A DNA stretch of 64,000 nt from contig CAKZNT010000067.1 in assembly GCA_937132065.1 (NCBI GenBank), forward strand, positions 1 through 64,000, in the 5' to 3' direction. A model generated the notes under the pieces. It was not told the origin of the DNA. It did not search any database and saw only the letters and a list, made by a program, of their open reading frames with translations. A program made the position numbers and the translations under genes. Positions 8,911-18,519 of this stretch are shown here, piece after piece; position 1 is the first letter of the stretch; every line of letters starts with the position of its first letter. The DNA is from an uncultured Loktanella sp. (GTDB lineage Bacteria > Pseudomonadota > Alphaproteobacteria > Rhodobacterales > Rhodobacteraceae).

Positions 8911-9786
8911 ATGACAGTTGAACGTGTAGGCATTGTTGGCGCGGGCCAGATGGGCAACGGCATCGCGCATGTTTTTGCATTGGCTGGCTACGAGGTCTTG
9001 ATGACCGATATCAGCGAAGATGCGCTGCAAGCCGCAGTTGCGCTCATTGATCGCAACCTTGATCGGCAAGTGCAAAAAGGCCAGATTGAAAGCACCGCAA
9101 AAGCAGAGGCCATGGCGCGGATCGGCACGACCGGAAAGCTCGCGGATTTGGGGCAAACCGACCTCGTGATCGAGGCCGCAACAGAGCGGGAAGCCATCAA
9201 GCAGGTCATCTTTGAAGACCTCGTGCCGCACCTCAAGCCCGAGACGATCCTGACGTCAAATACCTCCTCGATCTCGATCACACGACTTGCATCACGGACC
9301 GACAGGCCAGAACGGTTCATGGGGTTCCACTTCATGAACCCTGTGCCGATCATGCAGCTTGTCGAATTGATCCGCGGTATTGCGACCGACGAAGCGACAT
9401 TCAAAACCTGTCAGGATGTGGTTGCCAAGCTGGGCAAAACATCAACCGCCTCGGAAGACTTCCCCGGCTTCATCGTGAACCGTATTCTGATGCCGATGAT
9501 CAACGAGGCAATTTATACGCTTTATGAAGGGGTCGGCTCTGTGCAGTCGATTGATACTTCGCTGAAACTAGGCGCAAATCACCCGATGGGGCCGCTTGAG
9601 CTTGCTGATTTCATCGGCTTGGACACCTGCCTTGCGATTATGAACGTGCTGCATGACGGGTTGGCAGATACCAAATACCGGCCCTGCCCGCTTTTGACGA
9701 AATACGTCGAGGCTGGCTGGCTAGGGCGCAAGGCGAAGCGCGGCTTTTACGACTATCGCGGCGACGTGCCCGTCCCGACCCGCTAG
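8911..9786 (+). CDS. hbdA: 3-hydroxybutyryl-CoA dehydrogenase
   Basis: This NAD(P)-dependent enzyme interconverts acetoacetyl-CoA and 3-hydroxybutyryl-CoA, linking beta-oxidation, polyhydroxybutyrate and the ethylmalonyl-CoA pathway. The 291 residues show the Rossmann motif GAGQMGNG (10-17), NTSS with Ser119/120, the catalytic His140 in GFHFMNPVP, Asn190 in GFIVNRI, and the ANHPMGPLELADFIGLD dimer segment. AGGGGAC precedes the start at good spacing. The gene ends convergently with the acyltransferase gene through a shared CTAG. Its closeness to etfBA fits a common role in short-chain acyl-CoA metabolism. Confidence 0.94.
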   Translation: MTVERVGIVGAGQMGNGIAHVFALAGYEVLMTDISEDALQAAVALIDRNLDRQVQKGQIESTAKAEAMARIGTTGKLADLGQTDLVIEAATEREAIKQVIFEDLVPHLKPETILTSNTSSISITRLASRTDRPERFMGFHFMNPVPIMQLVELIRGIATDEATFKTCQDVVAKLGKTSTASEDFPGFIVNRILMPMINEAIYTLYEGVGSVQSIDTSLKLGANHPMGPLELADFIGLDTCLAIMNVLHDGLADTKYRPCPLLTKYVEAGWLGRKAKRGFYDYRGDVPVPTR

Positions 9787-10646
9787 CCCTTTCCAAGCCC
9801 AAGCGTATGCGCGCGCAGCCACGCCATAAAGGCGCGCTGGTCGCCCTTGCGCGCATCAACCTCTGACTGTGCGATCGGCGCACCCACAACGGGCTCCTGC
9901 GGCTTGTTAAGCGCGTGCACGATCTCATGGAGAAGCAACCCTTGGCGCAAAGTCGCTGAAATACGGTTCGCAATCTGATACCAGCGCGAATTCGATCCAG
10001 GAAAGAAACACGGGACAACAGTAGCGCCCGAGGTGCGGATCATCTTGGCGGTGAACGCGTTCCACTCCCGTTCGATCGCAGGACCAAACATCGTGTCCGA
10101 ACTGGCCACGACACCCGAGGGGAACAGGGCAACAAGGCCACCCGCCTTGAGGTGATCCATCGCCGCCTTGCGCATCGCGACCATCTTTTTCTGGGCGTCA
10201 GGTTCATGGGGAAACGGCACAGGGATCATATAACTGGCCGCATCCTCATCGATCCCCGTCAGCAAAGAGCGGGTCAAAATACGGTAGTCATCGCGCACAC
10301 GGCCAATCAGATCGGCAAGGATCATCCCGTCGACAAGGCCATGCGGATGGTTCGCCACAAAGATAACCGGCCCGGTCTTCGGGATATGGGCAAGCTGGGA
10401 CGCAGGCGTCAGCAGATCAATGCCCATGACCCCCAGCGTGGCCCGCCAGAACGCTTGCCCTTTGGCCGAGCCCTGCGCCTCGAACCGCTTCACAAGGCGG
10501 GCGATACGGATCTTACCTGTGAACAATTCGATCGCACGAATGATCGTGCGCTTGATCGGGCTGTCAAATGTATTGGAATAGGTGAGCGCGCGCCTGTCAT
10601 AGACGCGTGGTTCTTGTGACGGGGTCTGGGGCTGGGTATCCGCCAA
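9783..10646 (-). CDS. Lysophospholipid acyltransferase family protein
   Basis: This putative membrane-associated glycerolipid acyltransferase has 287 residues with the TTG start used here. The acyl-acceptor motif is NHPHGLVDG (His at about 100, Asp at 106), one residue longer than the common HX4D, as in the OlsA/hemolysin-like branch. FPSGVVASS and PCFFPGSNSRWYQIA supply the later blocks. The TTG at 10644-10646 has AAAGGA nine bases before it; any upstream start would overlap HPr. It is the last gene of the chvI-to-HPr operon. The exact lipid substrate is not known. Confidence 0.78.
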   Translation of the reverse strand: MADTQPQTPSQEPRVYDRRALTYSNTFDSPIKRTIIRAIELFTGKIRIARLVKRFEAQGSAKGQAFWRATLGVMGIDLLTPASQLAHIPKTGPVIFVANHPHGLVDGMILADLIGRVRDDYRILTRSLLTGIDEDAASYMIPVPFPHEPDAQKKMVAMRKAAMDHLKAGGLVALFPSGVVASSDTMFGPAIEREWNAFTAKMIRTSGATVVPCFFPGSNSRWYQIANRISATLRQGLLLHEIVHALNKPQEPVVGAPIAQSEVDARKGDQRAFMAWLRAHTLGLGKG

Positions 10647-10677
10647 GCGATCTTGTCCTTTTGCACCGGTGGTGGAC

Positions 10678-10947
10678 CTATCCACCCTCACCAAACTTGT
10701 CCGCGACAAGTGCCTCAATGGCGTCAGCCAATGCATCCGCTTGCGGGCCATTGGTGGTAACGTCAATAAAGGTTCCGATTGAGGCTGCCAACATCAAAAG
10801 GCCCATGATGCTATCGCCATTCGCGTCCATCCCGTCCTTGGACACCGTTGCGGTTGCGTCGAATTCCTCGACAACAGCCGCGAGTTTAGCAGAGGCACGC
10901 GCATGCAACCCTTTGATATTTTCGATCTTGAGGTGGCGTGTTGTCAT
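10678..10947 (-). CDS. ptsH: HPr phosphocarrier protein (regulatory PTS)
   Basis: HPr accepts phosphate from enzyme I on a histidine and passes it to EIIA proteins. Here His15 lies in GLHARASAK and the regulatory Ser46 in GDSIMGLLML, the target of HPr kinase. The 89-residue length is normal. It sits two bases from the EIIA gene and in one operon with hprK, so both phosphorylation sites have a partner encoded beside them. No sugar permease or enzyme I is in the window, which fits the alphaproteobacterial regulatory, non-transporting PTS. Confidence 0.93.
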   Translation of the reverse strand: MTTRHLKIENIKGLHARASAKLAAVVEEFDATATVSKDGMDANGDSIMGLLMLAASIGTFIDVTTNGPQADALADAIEALVADKFGEGG

Positions 10948-10949
10948 AA

Positions 10950-11342
10950 TCAGGGCTGTCCCACGGAATGGCTGTTAATGTATTTGTGAGCCGCATTGAG
11001 CGCGGCATCCACGGCGGCGGGCACATCCAGATGACGTGACTTTGCAAGCTTGATCAGCATCGGAAGGTTTGCGCCATAAAGGATGCGGCGGTTTTGCGGG
11101 CTACAGGCGCGCAGCGACAGGTTGGAAGGTGATCCGCCAAACATGTCGGTGACAATGACAACGCCATGGCCGCTATCAACAGCATCGGCGGCGTTGCAGA
11201 TTTCGTCCTGCTTAAGCGCGCGGTCGTCCTCGGGGCCGATCGCGATGCTCGACATCCCGGTTTGGCGCCCGACAACATGTTCAACAGCCGAGAGGTATTC
11301 CCCCGCTAGGCCGCCATGCGCAACGATCACAATTCCGATCAA
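10950..11342 (-). CDS. manX: PTS EIIA component, mannose family
   Basis: The 130-residue protein is a single EIIA(Man) domain: MIGIVIVAHGGLAGEYLSA, with phospho-acceptor His9, and DMFGGSPSNLSLRA. No IIB, IIC or IID domain is present, so a regulatory role within the incomplete PTS is likely. The start codon is TTG at 11342 with GAGGGT seven bases upstream; no in-frame ATG exists near it. rapZ ends five bases upstream and HPr begins two bases downstream. Confidence 0.9.
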   Translation of the reverse strand: MIGIVIVAHGGLAGEYLSAVEHVVGRQTGMSSIAIGPEDDRALKQDEICNAADAVDSGHGVVIVTDMFGGSPSNLSLRACSPQNRRILYGANLPMLIKLAKSRHLDVPAAVDAALNAAHKYINSHSVGQP

Positions 11343-11347
11343 CTGTG

Positions 11348-12259
11348 CTACCCTCGATTAACCGCAGCCTGAGCATCGCGGCGTTCCAATTCCCGATGTC
11401 TTTTAGACACCTGCCAACCCTCATCTGCAAGGGCTTGCGCCAGTCTTTCCGCAACTGTGACGGAACGGTGCTTGCCGCCTGTGCAGCCAAACCCGATCGA
11501 GAGGTGCGATTTGCCCTCTTCCTTGTGAGCGGGCAACAAGAGGTTGGCCAAATCCTTGATCTGCGAAAAGAACGGCGCAAAGCGGGCGTCTTCTTGCACA
11601 TAGGCGGCCACGGCGGCGTCACGGCCATCGCAGTCGCGCAAGGTCTCGTCCCAATGGGGATTTCGCAAGAACCGACAGTCCATCACGATATCAAGGCCGC
11701 GCGGCAAACCGCGTTTGTAAGAAAACGAATGGATCGTAACACCGAACAACCGGCCATCAGCGGGCGCAAACCATTTTTCAACCTCGGCGCGCAGATCATG
11801 CGGGGACAGGTCGCCGCTATCAATCAGCACATCAGCGCGGGCACGAATTGGCGCCAGCAGGTCTCGCTCGCGCGCAATCCCCGCAAGCGGCGGCCCACCA
11901 TCAGCAAGCGGATGACGGCGACGCGTCTCGGAATAACGGCGCACAAGCACCTCTTCTGCTGCATCAAAATAGAGCACCTGCGTCACCACGTCCTGACGGT
12001 CCGCCATACCGTCAATCGCAGCAATGAGAGCATTGGCGCTAAAGTCACGGTTGCGCACATCTAATCCCAAGGCCAATGGATTACTTGGCGGTGGACCGTC
12101 CAACAAGCGAGGCAACAATGACAGTGGAAGGTTGTCAATCACCTCATAACCCAAGTCTTCCAGGGCTTTGATCCCAGTCGTGCGTCCCGCACCAGATGGA
12201 CCCGTAACAAGCACGATGCCTGTTTGAAGCGTTGAAGTTTGCACGTCGAAATCTGACAT
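11348..12259 (-). CDS. rapZ: RNase adapter protein RapZ / nucleotide-binding protein
   Basis: RapZ-family proteins bind nucleotides; in enterobacteria RapZ guides RNase E to the GlmZ small RNA and senses glucosamine-6-phosphate. The 303-residue product carries Walker [10 protein letters not shown] (20-28), the [10 protein letters not shown] segment, and the conserved C-terminal domain with [19 protein letters not shown]. Its start overlaps the hprK stop by one base. In alphaproteobacteria the RNA target is not established, so only the family can be named. The genomic place between hprK and EIIA is typical. Confidence 0.93.
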   Translation of the reverse strand: MSDFDVQTSTLQTGIVLVTGPSGAGRTTGIKALEDLGYEVIDNLPLSLLPRLLDGPPPSNPLALGLDVRNRDFSANALIAAIDGMADRQDVVTQVLYFDAAEEVLVRRYSETRRRHPLADGGPPLAGIARERDLLAPIRARADVLIDSGDLSPHDLRAEVEKWFAPADGRLFGVTIHSFSYKRGLPRGLDIVMDCRFLRNPHWDETLRDCDGRDAAVAAYVQEDARFAPFFSQIKDLANLLLPAHKEEGKSHLSIGFGCTGGKHRSVTVAERLAQALADEGWQVSKRHRELERRDAQAAVNRG

Positions 12260-12687
12260 CAGTGGCTCCGCCCTGCGCGTAAATATTGCATGATCGCGGG
12301 CGCAAAATGGGGTGCATCCGCATTGTGTTGCAAGGGAACGTCATGCCCCAAGATCGAAATATAGCGGATCGGCGGAAGCCTGTCTGCCTCTTGTATGTCC
12401 AAATCGATCACCAAATCGACAGAACAACGGGCAACAATCGGGGCACGCAACAAGCCAACGCCACGGGCCTCGATCAAGCCTGCAATCGCAGGGGGCGGCA
12501 TCGCGGTCGGGCCAGCGTCATCAATCAAGGTGACACGGTCATCCGCCACCAGCCCTGCGCCAAACGCCAACAAGGTCAATGCGAGCGACGATTTGCCCGC
12601 GCCGCTTTTGCCCAGAATGAGAACGCCGCGACCATCAACAGCCACGCAGCTTGCATGAACGGGTTTATCAACGGCGAGGCAGCGCAA
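12259..12687 (-). CDS. hprK: HPr kinase/phosphorylase, short alphaproteobacterial form
   Basis: This 142-residue protein keeps only the catalytic domain of HPr kinase/phosphorylase: P-loop GKSGAGKS (26-33), the DDR motif near 49-51, and the EARGVGLL signature near residue 73. The N-terminal domain of the Firmicute enzyme (about 310 residues) is absent, as is usual in this class. It should act on Ser46 of the HPr encoded downstream. The start codon is TTG at 12687; no in-frame ATG precedes the P-loop and the ribosome site is weak. It follows chvG with no spare room. Confidence 0.88.
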   Translation of the reverse strand: MRCLAVDKPVHASCVAVDGRGVLILGKSGAGKSSLALTLLAFGAGLVADDRVTLIDDAGPTAMPPPAIAGLIEARGVGLLRAPIVARCSVDLVIDLDIQEADRLPPIRYISILGHDVPLQHNADAPHFAPAIMQYLRAGRSH

Positions 12688-12690
12688 TTG

Positions 12691-14427
12691 TTAAACCGGA
12701 AGGCCAACAACAAAGCGGGCGCCAAGTGGCTCTGACGTCATATCAGCCTCGGTCGGGCGAATATTCTCCGCCCAGATGACGCCACCATGAGCCTCGATAA
12801 TCTGCTTTGAAATCGCAAGGCCAAGGCCGGAGTTGTTGCCGAACTGACCCTCAGGGCGTTCGGAATAAAACCGCTTGAACACTTTTGTCAGCGCCTCGTT
12901 AGGAATACCGGGGCCGGTATCTTCAACCACGATTAACACACGGTTTTCGCGGCGGCGGGCCCAAACGCGGATGGCGTCACCCTCTTCGCAGAACGAAATC
13001 GCATTGGTAATCAGGTTCACAAACACTTGCGCCAAACGACCCTCTAGACCCTGCACAAAAATAGCGTTGTCAGGCAGGTCGGTGATGTAATCAATGCCCT
13101 TGCTGTCAGCCTCGCGACCCAAAAACTCATTGATATTGTTCAACATATGGAGAAGATCAAATGACTCTTCTTCCTCTTTGACCAGCTCGCTATCTAGACG
13201 GGATGCATTCGAGATATCACTGACCAGTCGATCAAGACGGCGCACGTCATGCTCGATAACCTCAAGTAAGGTCTCGCGTTGATCGTCGCGCTTGGCCACG
13301 CGCAACGTGCCAACAGCAGAGCGCAACGAGGCAAGCGGATTCTTGATCTCATGGGCTACGTCTGCGGCGAACTGCTCGTTACCCTCGATCCGCTCGTAAA
13401 GGGCGGACACCATCCCGCGTAACGCGCTCGACAGGCGGCCAATCTCGTCGGGTCGCGCGCTTAGGTCGGGGATTCGCACGCGCGTCGGCGACATTTTTCG
13501 GGCGTTCTTGTCGCGGCCAATTTCGGCGGCGGCAGCGAGATCCGCAAGCGGGTTGGCAATGGTCGAAGCAAGGATCAGACTTAGCATCACACTGATGGCC
13601 AAGCCGACAAGGAAGAGGCGCAATACCTTCTCGCGCTCACGCCGCAATAGCCCGTCCAGTTCGCCAGCCGCGCCCTGCACAACGACCGCGCCAACCGCAG
13701 TGTCGGCCTGCATGATCGGCGTGGCAACAACATAGCGGGTATCGCCCATGTCATTAAGTGTCTCAAGGCGGGTTTGCCCTGCCACGGCCTGCGCGACAAC
13801 GGCCGACATCTCGGCGCTATCAAATGAAGGATCGGCGACAGGCGGCGGTGTATACCCGAACAAGGAGGCGACCCCCGTCCAGACGCTATTCAGCATATCC
13901 GTCAGAAATGTTGCGCCATCGTTTGACTGCAAGCCCTCGATGCGGGTCGCAGATCCCTCGGCCTTTGACATGGTGATCAGCGTGCCTTGCGGATCAAAGA
14001 TGCCAACAACAATCCCGCCGCTCAGGTCCAGCCCGTCAAGCGCAACCGACACGTCAATGCCGTCACCCGAAATCAGGTTAACGGGGGCGGCTGCGGGCAG
14101 CTGCCCTTCAAATACGTCCGCGATCAACTCGGCCTCGGCAACAAGGCCGACGGCGCGCTGGTAGGCAAGCGTGTCGCGGGATGAATTGATGAACAAGACA
14201 CCCGCGATCAGCAGGATCATTGCAATCAGATTAAACGTGATGATCTTGCGCGCGATCGGGGAACGGCGCAGCGTCAGCAGGCCACGGCGGCGGCGTCTGC
14301 TCCCGATCTCGTCATCATTGAGCGGTTGCGGGGCGACCCAATCGTCGCCCAGCACCAGGTCCGGGGTCTTGGCCGCAGCCCTGACGGACTCCAGATTATG
14401 GATGTCGATCTTGGGGGCCACGGTCAT
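12691..14427 (-). CDS. chvG: Sensor histidine kinase ChvG
   Basis: This inner-membrane sensor kinase has 578 residues: a basic cytoplasmic N-terminus, TM1 at about 62-82, a periplasmic stimulus-sensing domain, TM2 at about 269-289, a HAMP linker, the phospho-acceptor His359 in VAHEIKNPL, and an ATPase domain with NLITNAISF, DTGPGIP and GLGLAISKQI. ChvG/ExoS-type sensors answer acid and envelope stress in alphaproteobacteria and partner ChvI, encoded three bases upstream. The signal in this marine-type lineage is not known. Confidence 0.93.
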   Translation of the reverse strand: MTVAPKIDIHNLESVRAAAKTPDLVLGDDWVAPQPLNDDEIGSRRRRRGLLTLRRSPIARKIITFNLIAMILLIAGVLFINSSRDTLAYQRAVGLVAEAELIADVFEGQLPAAAPVNLISGDGIDVSVALDGLDLSGGIVVGIFDPQGTLITMSKAEGSATRIEGLQSNDGATFLTDMLNSVWTGVASLFGYTPPPVADPSFDSAEMSAVVAQAVAGQTRLETLNDMGDTRYVVATPIMQADTAVGAVVVQGAAGELDGLLRREREKVLRLFLVGLAISVMLSLILASTIANPLADLAAAAEIGRDKNARKMSPTRVRIPDLSARPDEIGRLSSALRGMVSALYERIEGNEQFAADVAHEIKNPLASLRSAVGTLRVAKRDDQRETLLEVIEHDVRRLDRLVSDISNASRLDSELVKEEEESFDLLHMLNNINEFLGREADSKGIDYITDLPDNAIFVQGLEGRLAQVFVNLITNAISFCEEGDAIRVWARRRENRVLIVVEDTGPGIPNEALTKVFKRFYSERPEGQFGNNSGLGLAISKQIIEAHGGVIWAENIRPTEADMTSEPLGARFVVGLPV

Positions 14428-14430
14428 TAT

Positions 14431-15132
14431 TTACTCTTCGTTGTAACGGTAGCCGATACCGTAGAGCGTTTCGATTGCCGAAAATGTGTCATCGGTGTTG
14501 CGCATCTTTTTACGCAGACGCTTGATGTGGCTGTCGATTGTGCGGTCATCAACGTAAACCTGATCGTCATAGGCCACGTCCATCAATTGATCGCGCGATT
14601 TCACAAAGCCGGGACGCTGTGCCAGTGCTTGCAGCAAAAGGAATTCGGTGACAGTCAATGACACGTCCTTTTCCTTCCACTTTACCGCGTGACGTAGCGG
14701 ATCCATGATCAATTCGCCGCGCACCATCACCTTGGTGTCTTCGGTTTCTTCGATCTCTGCGCCTGCAATCGCGTCTTGGCGACGCAAGAGCGCGCGAATA
14801 CGCTCTACCAGCAAGCGCTGCGAAAACGGCTTTTTCACATAGTCATCTGCGCCCATGCGCAGGCCGAGAACCTCATCAATTTCGTCGTCTTTCGACGTGA
14901 GGAAAATGACCGGCATCGCCGATTTCTGGCGCACGCGCTGCAACAAATCCATGCCGTCCATGCGGGGCATCTTGATGTCCAGCACAGCCATATCCGGCAT
15001 ACGTTTGTTAAAGCCGTCCAGCGCGGACTGACCATCATTATATGTTTCAACTTCGAAGCCCTCGGCCTCGAGAGTCATTGCTACAGACGTCAGGATATTC
15101 CTGTCGTCGTCCACCAATGCAATTCTTGACAT
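14431..15132 (-). CDS. chvI: Response regulator ChvI
   Basis: This OmpR/PhoB-type regulator of 233 residues has an N-terminal receiver (acidic pocket at 8-10, phospho-acceptor Asp52 in [10 protein letters not shown], Lys in YVKKPFS) and a C-terminal winged-helix DNA-binding domain ending in [13 protein letters not shown] and [11 protein letters not shown]. It is the first gene of the leftward operon and is divergent from pckA across a 297-base region. Known ChvI regulators affect envelope genes and, in rhizobia, pckA, so control of the facing gene is plausible. Confidence 0.94.
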   Translation of the reverse strand: MSRIALVDDDRNILTSVAMTLEAEGFEVETYNDGQSALDGFNKRMPDMAVLDIKMPRMDGMDLLQRVRQKSAMPVIFLTSKDDEIDEVLGLRMGADDYVKKPFSQRLLVERIRALLRRQDAIAGAEIEETEDTKVMVRGELIMDPLRHAVKWKEKDVSLTVTEFLLLQALAQRPGFVKSRDQLMDVAYDDQVYVDDRTIDSHIKRLRKKMRNTDDTFSAIETLYGIGYRYNEE

Positions 15133-15305
15133 GGGAGTTTACCCTTACTGCTCAATTATTATTTGCCTGCTTTTTCCCATCTTTTTCGTCAATTTCAGGC
15201 GGCGAATCAACCCTCAAGTGCGAATCACACTGCGGGCGTGCCTTATTTGCCCCCATAAGTGGTAACTAATGACTAAAATGCACCACGTCCGAGCCGCGAT
15301 TTCAT

Positions 15306-15341
15306 ATGTTTGCGCTAACATGAGCTTGGTTGCGCTAACTG
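15306..15341. promoter_or_regulatory. Paired LacI-type operator-like sites upstream of pckA
   Basis: ATGTTTGCGCTAACAT (15306-15321) is one base away from a perfect 16-base palindrome. The related TGCGCTAACT core at 15331-15340 is exactly 20 bases downstream of the same core (TGCGCTAACA, 15311-15320) in the first site. The symmetry and GCGC centre are typical of LacI/GntR-family operators. From memory, the Rhodobacter central-carbon regulator CceR recognises a similar sequence and controls gluconeogenic genes. The regulator gene is not in the window. The rest of the 15133-15429 gap shows no gene. Confidence 0.55.
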
Positions 15342-15429
15342 CGACAATCTGGGGTTTCAGCACTTAAAAACATGATGTTATGGATGCCCCATCAGGGCCG
15401 ATACGTGCCCTCAATTCAGGAGCGAACCC

Positions 15430-17028
15430 ATGGACCAAGGACAGGTCAACCCAAAGATGAAGCTAGAAGATCAGGGCATCACAGGGCTGGGTTACGTATA
15501 TTACAACCGCTCTGAACAAGAATTGCAGGACGCCGCAGTCGCTGCTGGCGAGGGCGTAACGGGCAAAGGTGGCGCATTTCTGGTCACCACAGGCAAGCAC
15601 ACAGGCCGATCCCCAAAAGATAAATTCGTGGTGCGCACCCCGTCCGTTGAAGACACGATCTGGTGGGAAAACAACGCGCCGATGGAGCCTGCGAAATTCG
15701 ACGCATTACACGCCGACATGTTAGACCACATGAAAGGTGGCTCCTATGACGTGCAGGATTTGTTCGGCGGCGCCGACCCCGAGCACCGCCTTGACGTGCG
15801 CGTCATCACAGAACTGTCATGGCACGGCCTGTTTATCCGCCACCTGCTGCGCCGCCCTGAAGCGGCTGAACTCGCAAGCTTCGCGCCCGAATTCACGATC
15901 ATCAACTGCCCGACCTTCCAAGCGGACCCTGCCAAGCACGGCTGCCGCTCTGAAACAGTGATCGCGCTCAATTTCGACGCCAAGCTGATCCTGATCGGCG
16001 GCACGGAATACGCCGGCGAAAACAAGAAATCGGTCTTCTCGCTGCTCAACTACCTGTTGCCGGAAAAAGGCATCATGCCGATGCACTGCTCTGCGAACCA
16101 CGCACCAGGCAACCCCGTTGATACGGCGGTCTTCTTCGGGCTGTCAGGCACAGGGAAAACGACCCTCTCCGCAGACCCGTCACGGGTGCTGATCGGGGAC
16201 GACGAGCATGGCTGGTCCAATCGCGGCACGTTCAACTTCGAGGGCGGCTGCTACGCCAAGACAATCGGGCTGGACCCGAAAGCCGAGCCGGAAATCTACG
16301 CGACCTGTTCCATGCCGCACACGGTCATCGAGAACATGATCTTTGATCCGGAAACCTTCGAGCTCGACTTCGAGGACGATAGCCTGACCGCAAACATGCG
16401 CTGCGCCTACCCGCTCAACTACATCGGGAACGCATCGGAAACCGCGCTTGGGGGTCACCCCAAAAACATCATCATGCTGACATGTGACGCCTTCGGGGTG
16501 CTGCCGCCGATCAGCCGCCTGACACCCGCACAAGCCATGTATCACTTCCTGTCGGGCTTTACGTCCAAGGTGGCGGGCACAGAGCGCGGCGTCACAGAGC
16601 CAGAGCCAACCTTCTCGACCTGCTTTGGCGCGCCATTCATGCCACGCCGTCCGGAAGTCTACGGCAACCTGCTGCGCGAAAAGATCGCCAGCCACGGCGC
16701 AACATGCTGGCTCGTGAACACGGGCTGGACAGGTGGGGCATATGGGACAGGGTCACGGATGCCGATCAAGGCAACCCGCGCGCTCCTCACTGCTGCTCTC
16801 GACGGATCACTTGTTGAAAACAACTTCAAGAAAGATCCCAACTTCGGCTTTGAAGTGCCTGAAACCTGTGACGGCGTTGATGCTGCATTGCTCAACCCGC
16901 GCGACACATGGGCCGACAAGGCAGCATATGACGCGCAGGCCGCCAAACTGGTCGGCATGTTCAGCGAGAACTTTGATCAATACCTGCCGTTCATTGACGA
17001 TGATGTGAAAGCCGCCGCAATCGGCTAA
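15430..17028 (+). CDS. pckA: Phosphoenolpyruvate carboxykinase (ATP)
   Basis: PckA converts oxaloacetate and ATP to phosphoenolpyruvate, the entry step of gluconeogenesis. The 532-residue product has [12 protein letters not shown] (54-65), the kinase-1a P-loop [13 protein letters not shown] (237-249), the metal-binding DDEHGWS (257-263) and [11 protein letters not shown]. Its length is normal for the ATP-dependent family. AGGAG lies seven bases upstream of the start. A paired operator-like site lies about 90 bases upstream, and chvI is divergent. Growth on acids or acetate through the ethylmalonyl-CoA pathway would need this enzyme. Confidence 0.96.
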   Translation: MDQGQVNPKMKLEDQGITGLGYVYYNRSEQELQDAAVAAGEGVTGKGGAFLVTTGKHTGRSPKDKFVVRTPSVEDTIWWENNAPMEPAKFDALHADMLDHMKGGSYDVQDLFGGADPEHRLDVRVITELSWHGLFIRHLLRRPEAAELASFAPEFTIINCPTFQADPAKHGCRSETVIALNFDAKLILIGGTEYAGENKKSVFSLLNYLLPEKGIMPMHCSANHAPGNPVDTAVFFGLSGTGKTTLSADPSRVLIGDDEHGWSNRGTFNFEGGCYAKTIGLDPKAEPEIYATCSMPHTVIENMIFDPETFELDFEDDSLTANMRCAYPLNYIGNASETALGGHPKNIIMLTCDAFGVLPPISRLTPAQAMYHFLSGFTSKVAGTERGVTEPEPTFSTCFGAPFMPRRPEVYGNLLREKIASHGATCWLVNTGWTGGAYGTGSRMPIKATRALLTAALDGSLVENNFKKDPNFGFEVPETCDGVDAALLNPRDTWADKAAYDAQAAKLVGMFSENFDQYLPFIDDDVKAAAIG

Positions 17029-17066
17029 CGCTTCCCCCCGCTAAAAACATCGCTAAGGTGCATCAC

Positions 17067-17600
17067 ATGAAGTGGTGCACCTTTTTCTTTGCAATCCTGT
17101 TGCCTGCTATCGCGAGCGGTCAGGCCGAAACCGTCAGCCCCCTCTTGCAGCGGCACGAGGCAGGGATTGTTTGCGCGCCGCCAACGGTCGGAACCGCTCC
17201 TGCGCCCGACACTGTCGCTGGGAACACGCATCTCATTGATGTCGAACCCGCGTTTGTCTCGACCAAACGGCGCGTGCCTGCGGTGCTCGGGATCGGCTTC
17301 GGGGTCAAGGCACAGGCGCATGATCCTGCGGGCATCCCCGAGGTCACGATGACAATGACCCACCCCGCGATGGGCAAAACCCGCGCCACCACCCAAACCT
17401 TCCAAAGCCGCATTGCGGGCGACAAGCCGTCACTCACCTTTTACCAATTCGACTTTAACTACGAAATGGCTCTAGGGACGTGGCACATGGAAGCCGCGCA
17501 AGGGGGCAAGCTCTTGTATCGGACCACATTCGAGATCGTCGCGCCGCATCAGGTTCCGGAACTCGCGCGGATATGCGGGTTCGAAGATATGCTGTCTTAG
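17067..17600 (+). CDS. DUF3859 domain protein, exported
   Basis: This 177-residue protein has a signal peptide (MKWCTFFFAILLPAIASG, cleavage near QAE) and a single DUF3859 domain with a beta-rich pattern ending QVPELARICGF. Two cysteines in the mature part could form a disulfide. The ATG at 17067 has AAGGTG six bases before it; a GTG three codons earlier is less likely. It lies 38 bases after pckA and may share its transcript. It faces the TauE/SafE gene. The function is unknown. Confidence 0.72.
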   Translation: MKWCTFFFAILLPAIASGQAETVSPLLQRHEAGIVCAPPTVGTAPAPDTVAGNTHLIDVEPAFVSTKRRVPAVLGIGFGVKAQAHDPAGIPEVTMTMTHPAMGKTRATTQTFQSRIAGDKPSLTFYQFDFNYEMALGTWHMEAAQGGKLLYRTTFEIVAPHQVPELARICGFEDMLS

Positions 17601-17606
17601 GTCGCC

Positions 17607-18374
17607 CTACCCCATCACACCACGACGGATCAGGTTGAGCCCGCCAATCAGCAACACCAAGAGCGTCAGCCGCTTGAATTGATGCTGTGCAATCCGATCC
17701 TGAAGCCGAAATCCGATGCCCATACCAATCAGCGCAGGCGCAACCAAAAGCGCCGAAAACGGCAGCGTGCGCGCACTTACAACCCCCGACCCGACATGCG
17801 CCACCAGCAGCAACACAGCGCCAAGCCCGTAGATCACCCCCTGCGCACGCATCTGCTCGGCCTTGGGGGTCTCGATGGCTGTCAGGTAGGCCACCGTGGG
17901 CGGCCCCCACACGCCAGACAGCCCGCCGATAAAGCCCGCGAACGCGCCAATCGCGCCCTCAAGGACATTCGTTTTCTCGGGCAGCTTGGGCTGCCAGCCC
18001 AAAAGCTGCATCGCACTAAACACCGTGACCGATATGCCAATAATCAGGAATAGCGTTTGTGCCTCCAAGATTTGCACCATCTGCGCGCTGGCAATCAACA
18101 GCAGCCCGCCCGCACCCAGAAACACGCGGAACCTGCAAATCGTGCCCCATGCGGCGCGCGCGCCTTGGCGCAACGCCTGCACACCGTTGGTCACGACGGT
18201 TGGTAAAATCAGTCCTGCCAGTGCTATCTCGGGCGGCAAGAACATCGTGAGACCTGAAATGAGGATCATCGGCATCGCAAAGCCGACAAGCCCTTTCACG
18301 ATTCCCGCAAACAGCCCCACACAAAGGGCAAGCACAAGAAATTGCGGCGACATGAGGGTAAAAACAGCGTCCAT
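17607..18374 (-). CDS. Sulfite exporter TauE/SafE family membrane protein
   Basis: This is a polytopic inner-membrane protein of 255 residues, about eight hydrophobic helices, almost without loops. Features of the family are GLFAGIVKGLVGFAMPM near the N-terminus and, in the second half, FIGGLSGVWGPPTVAYL, the two repeat signatures. Members export or import small anions such as sulfite or sulfoacetate; the substrate here cannot be told. Reading is open upstream of 18374, but the first convincing start is the Met before DAVFTLMSP. It is divergent from mcd. Confidence 0.82.
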   Translation of the reverse strand: MDAVFTLMSPQFLVLALCVGLFAGIVKGLVGFAMPMILISGLTMFLPPEIALAGLILPTVVTNGVQALRQGARAAWGTICRFRVFLGAGGLLLIASAQMVQILEAQTLFLIIGISVTVFSAMQLLGWQPKLPEKTNVLEGAIGAFAGFIGGLSGVWGPPTVAYLTAIETPKAEQMRAQGVIYGLGAVLLLVAHVGSGVVSARTLPFSALLVAPALIGMGIGFRLQDRIAQHQFKRLTLLVLLIGGLNLIRRGVMG

Positions 18375-18519
18375 ACCGCTCAATACGCCGCCCGCCCTGC
18401 TGATGCACGCGCATTTCGTCGCGACACTTTCGTTCACTACGCAACAATTTGGCGAATGAATATTGCGCTGCACTTGCAAAGTCGATATCTCTGCACCTGC
18501 ACAATGCCGGAGAAAAACG

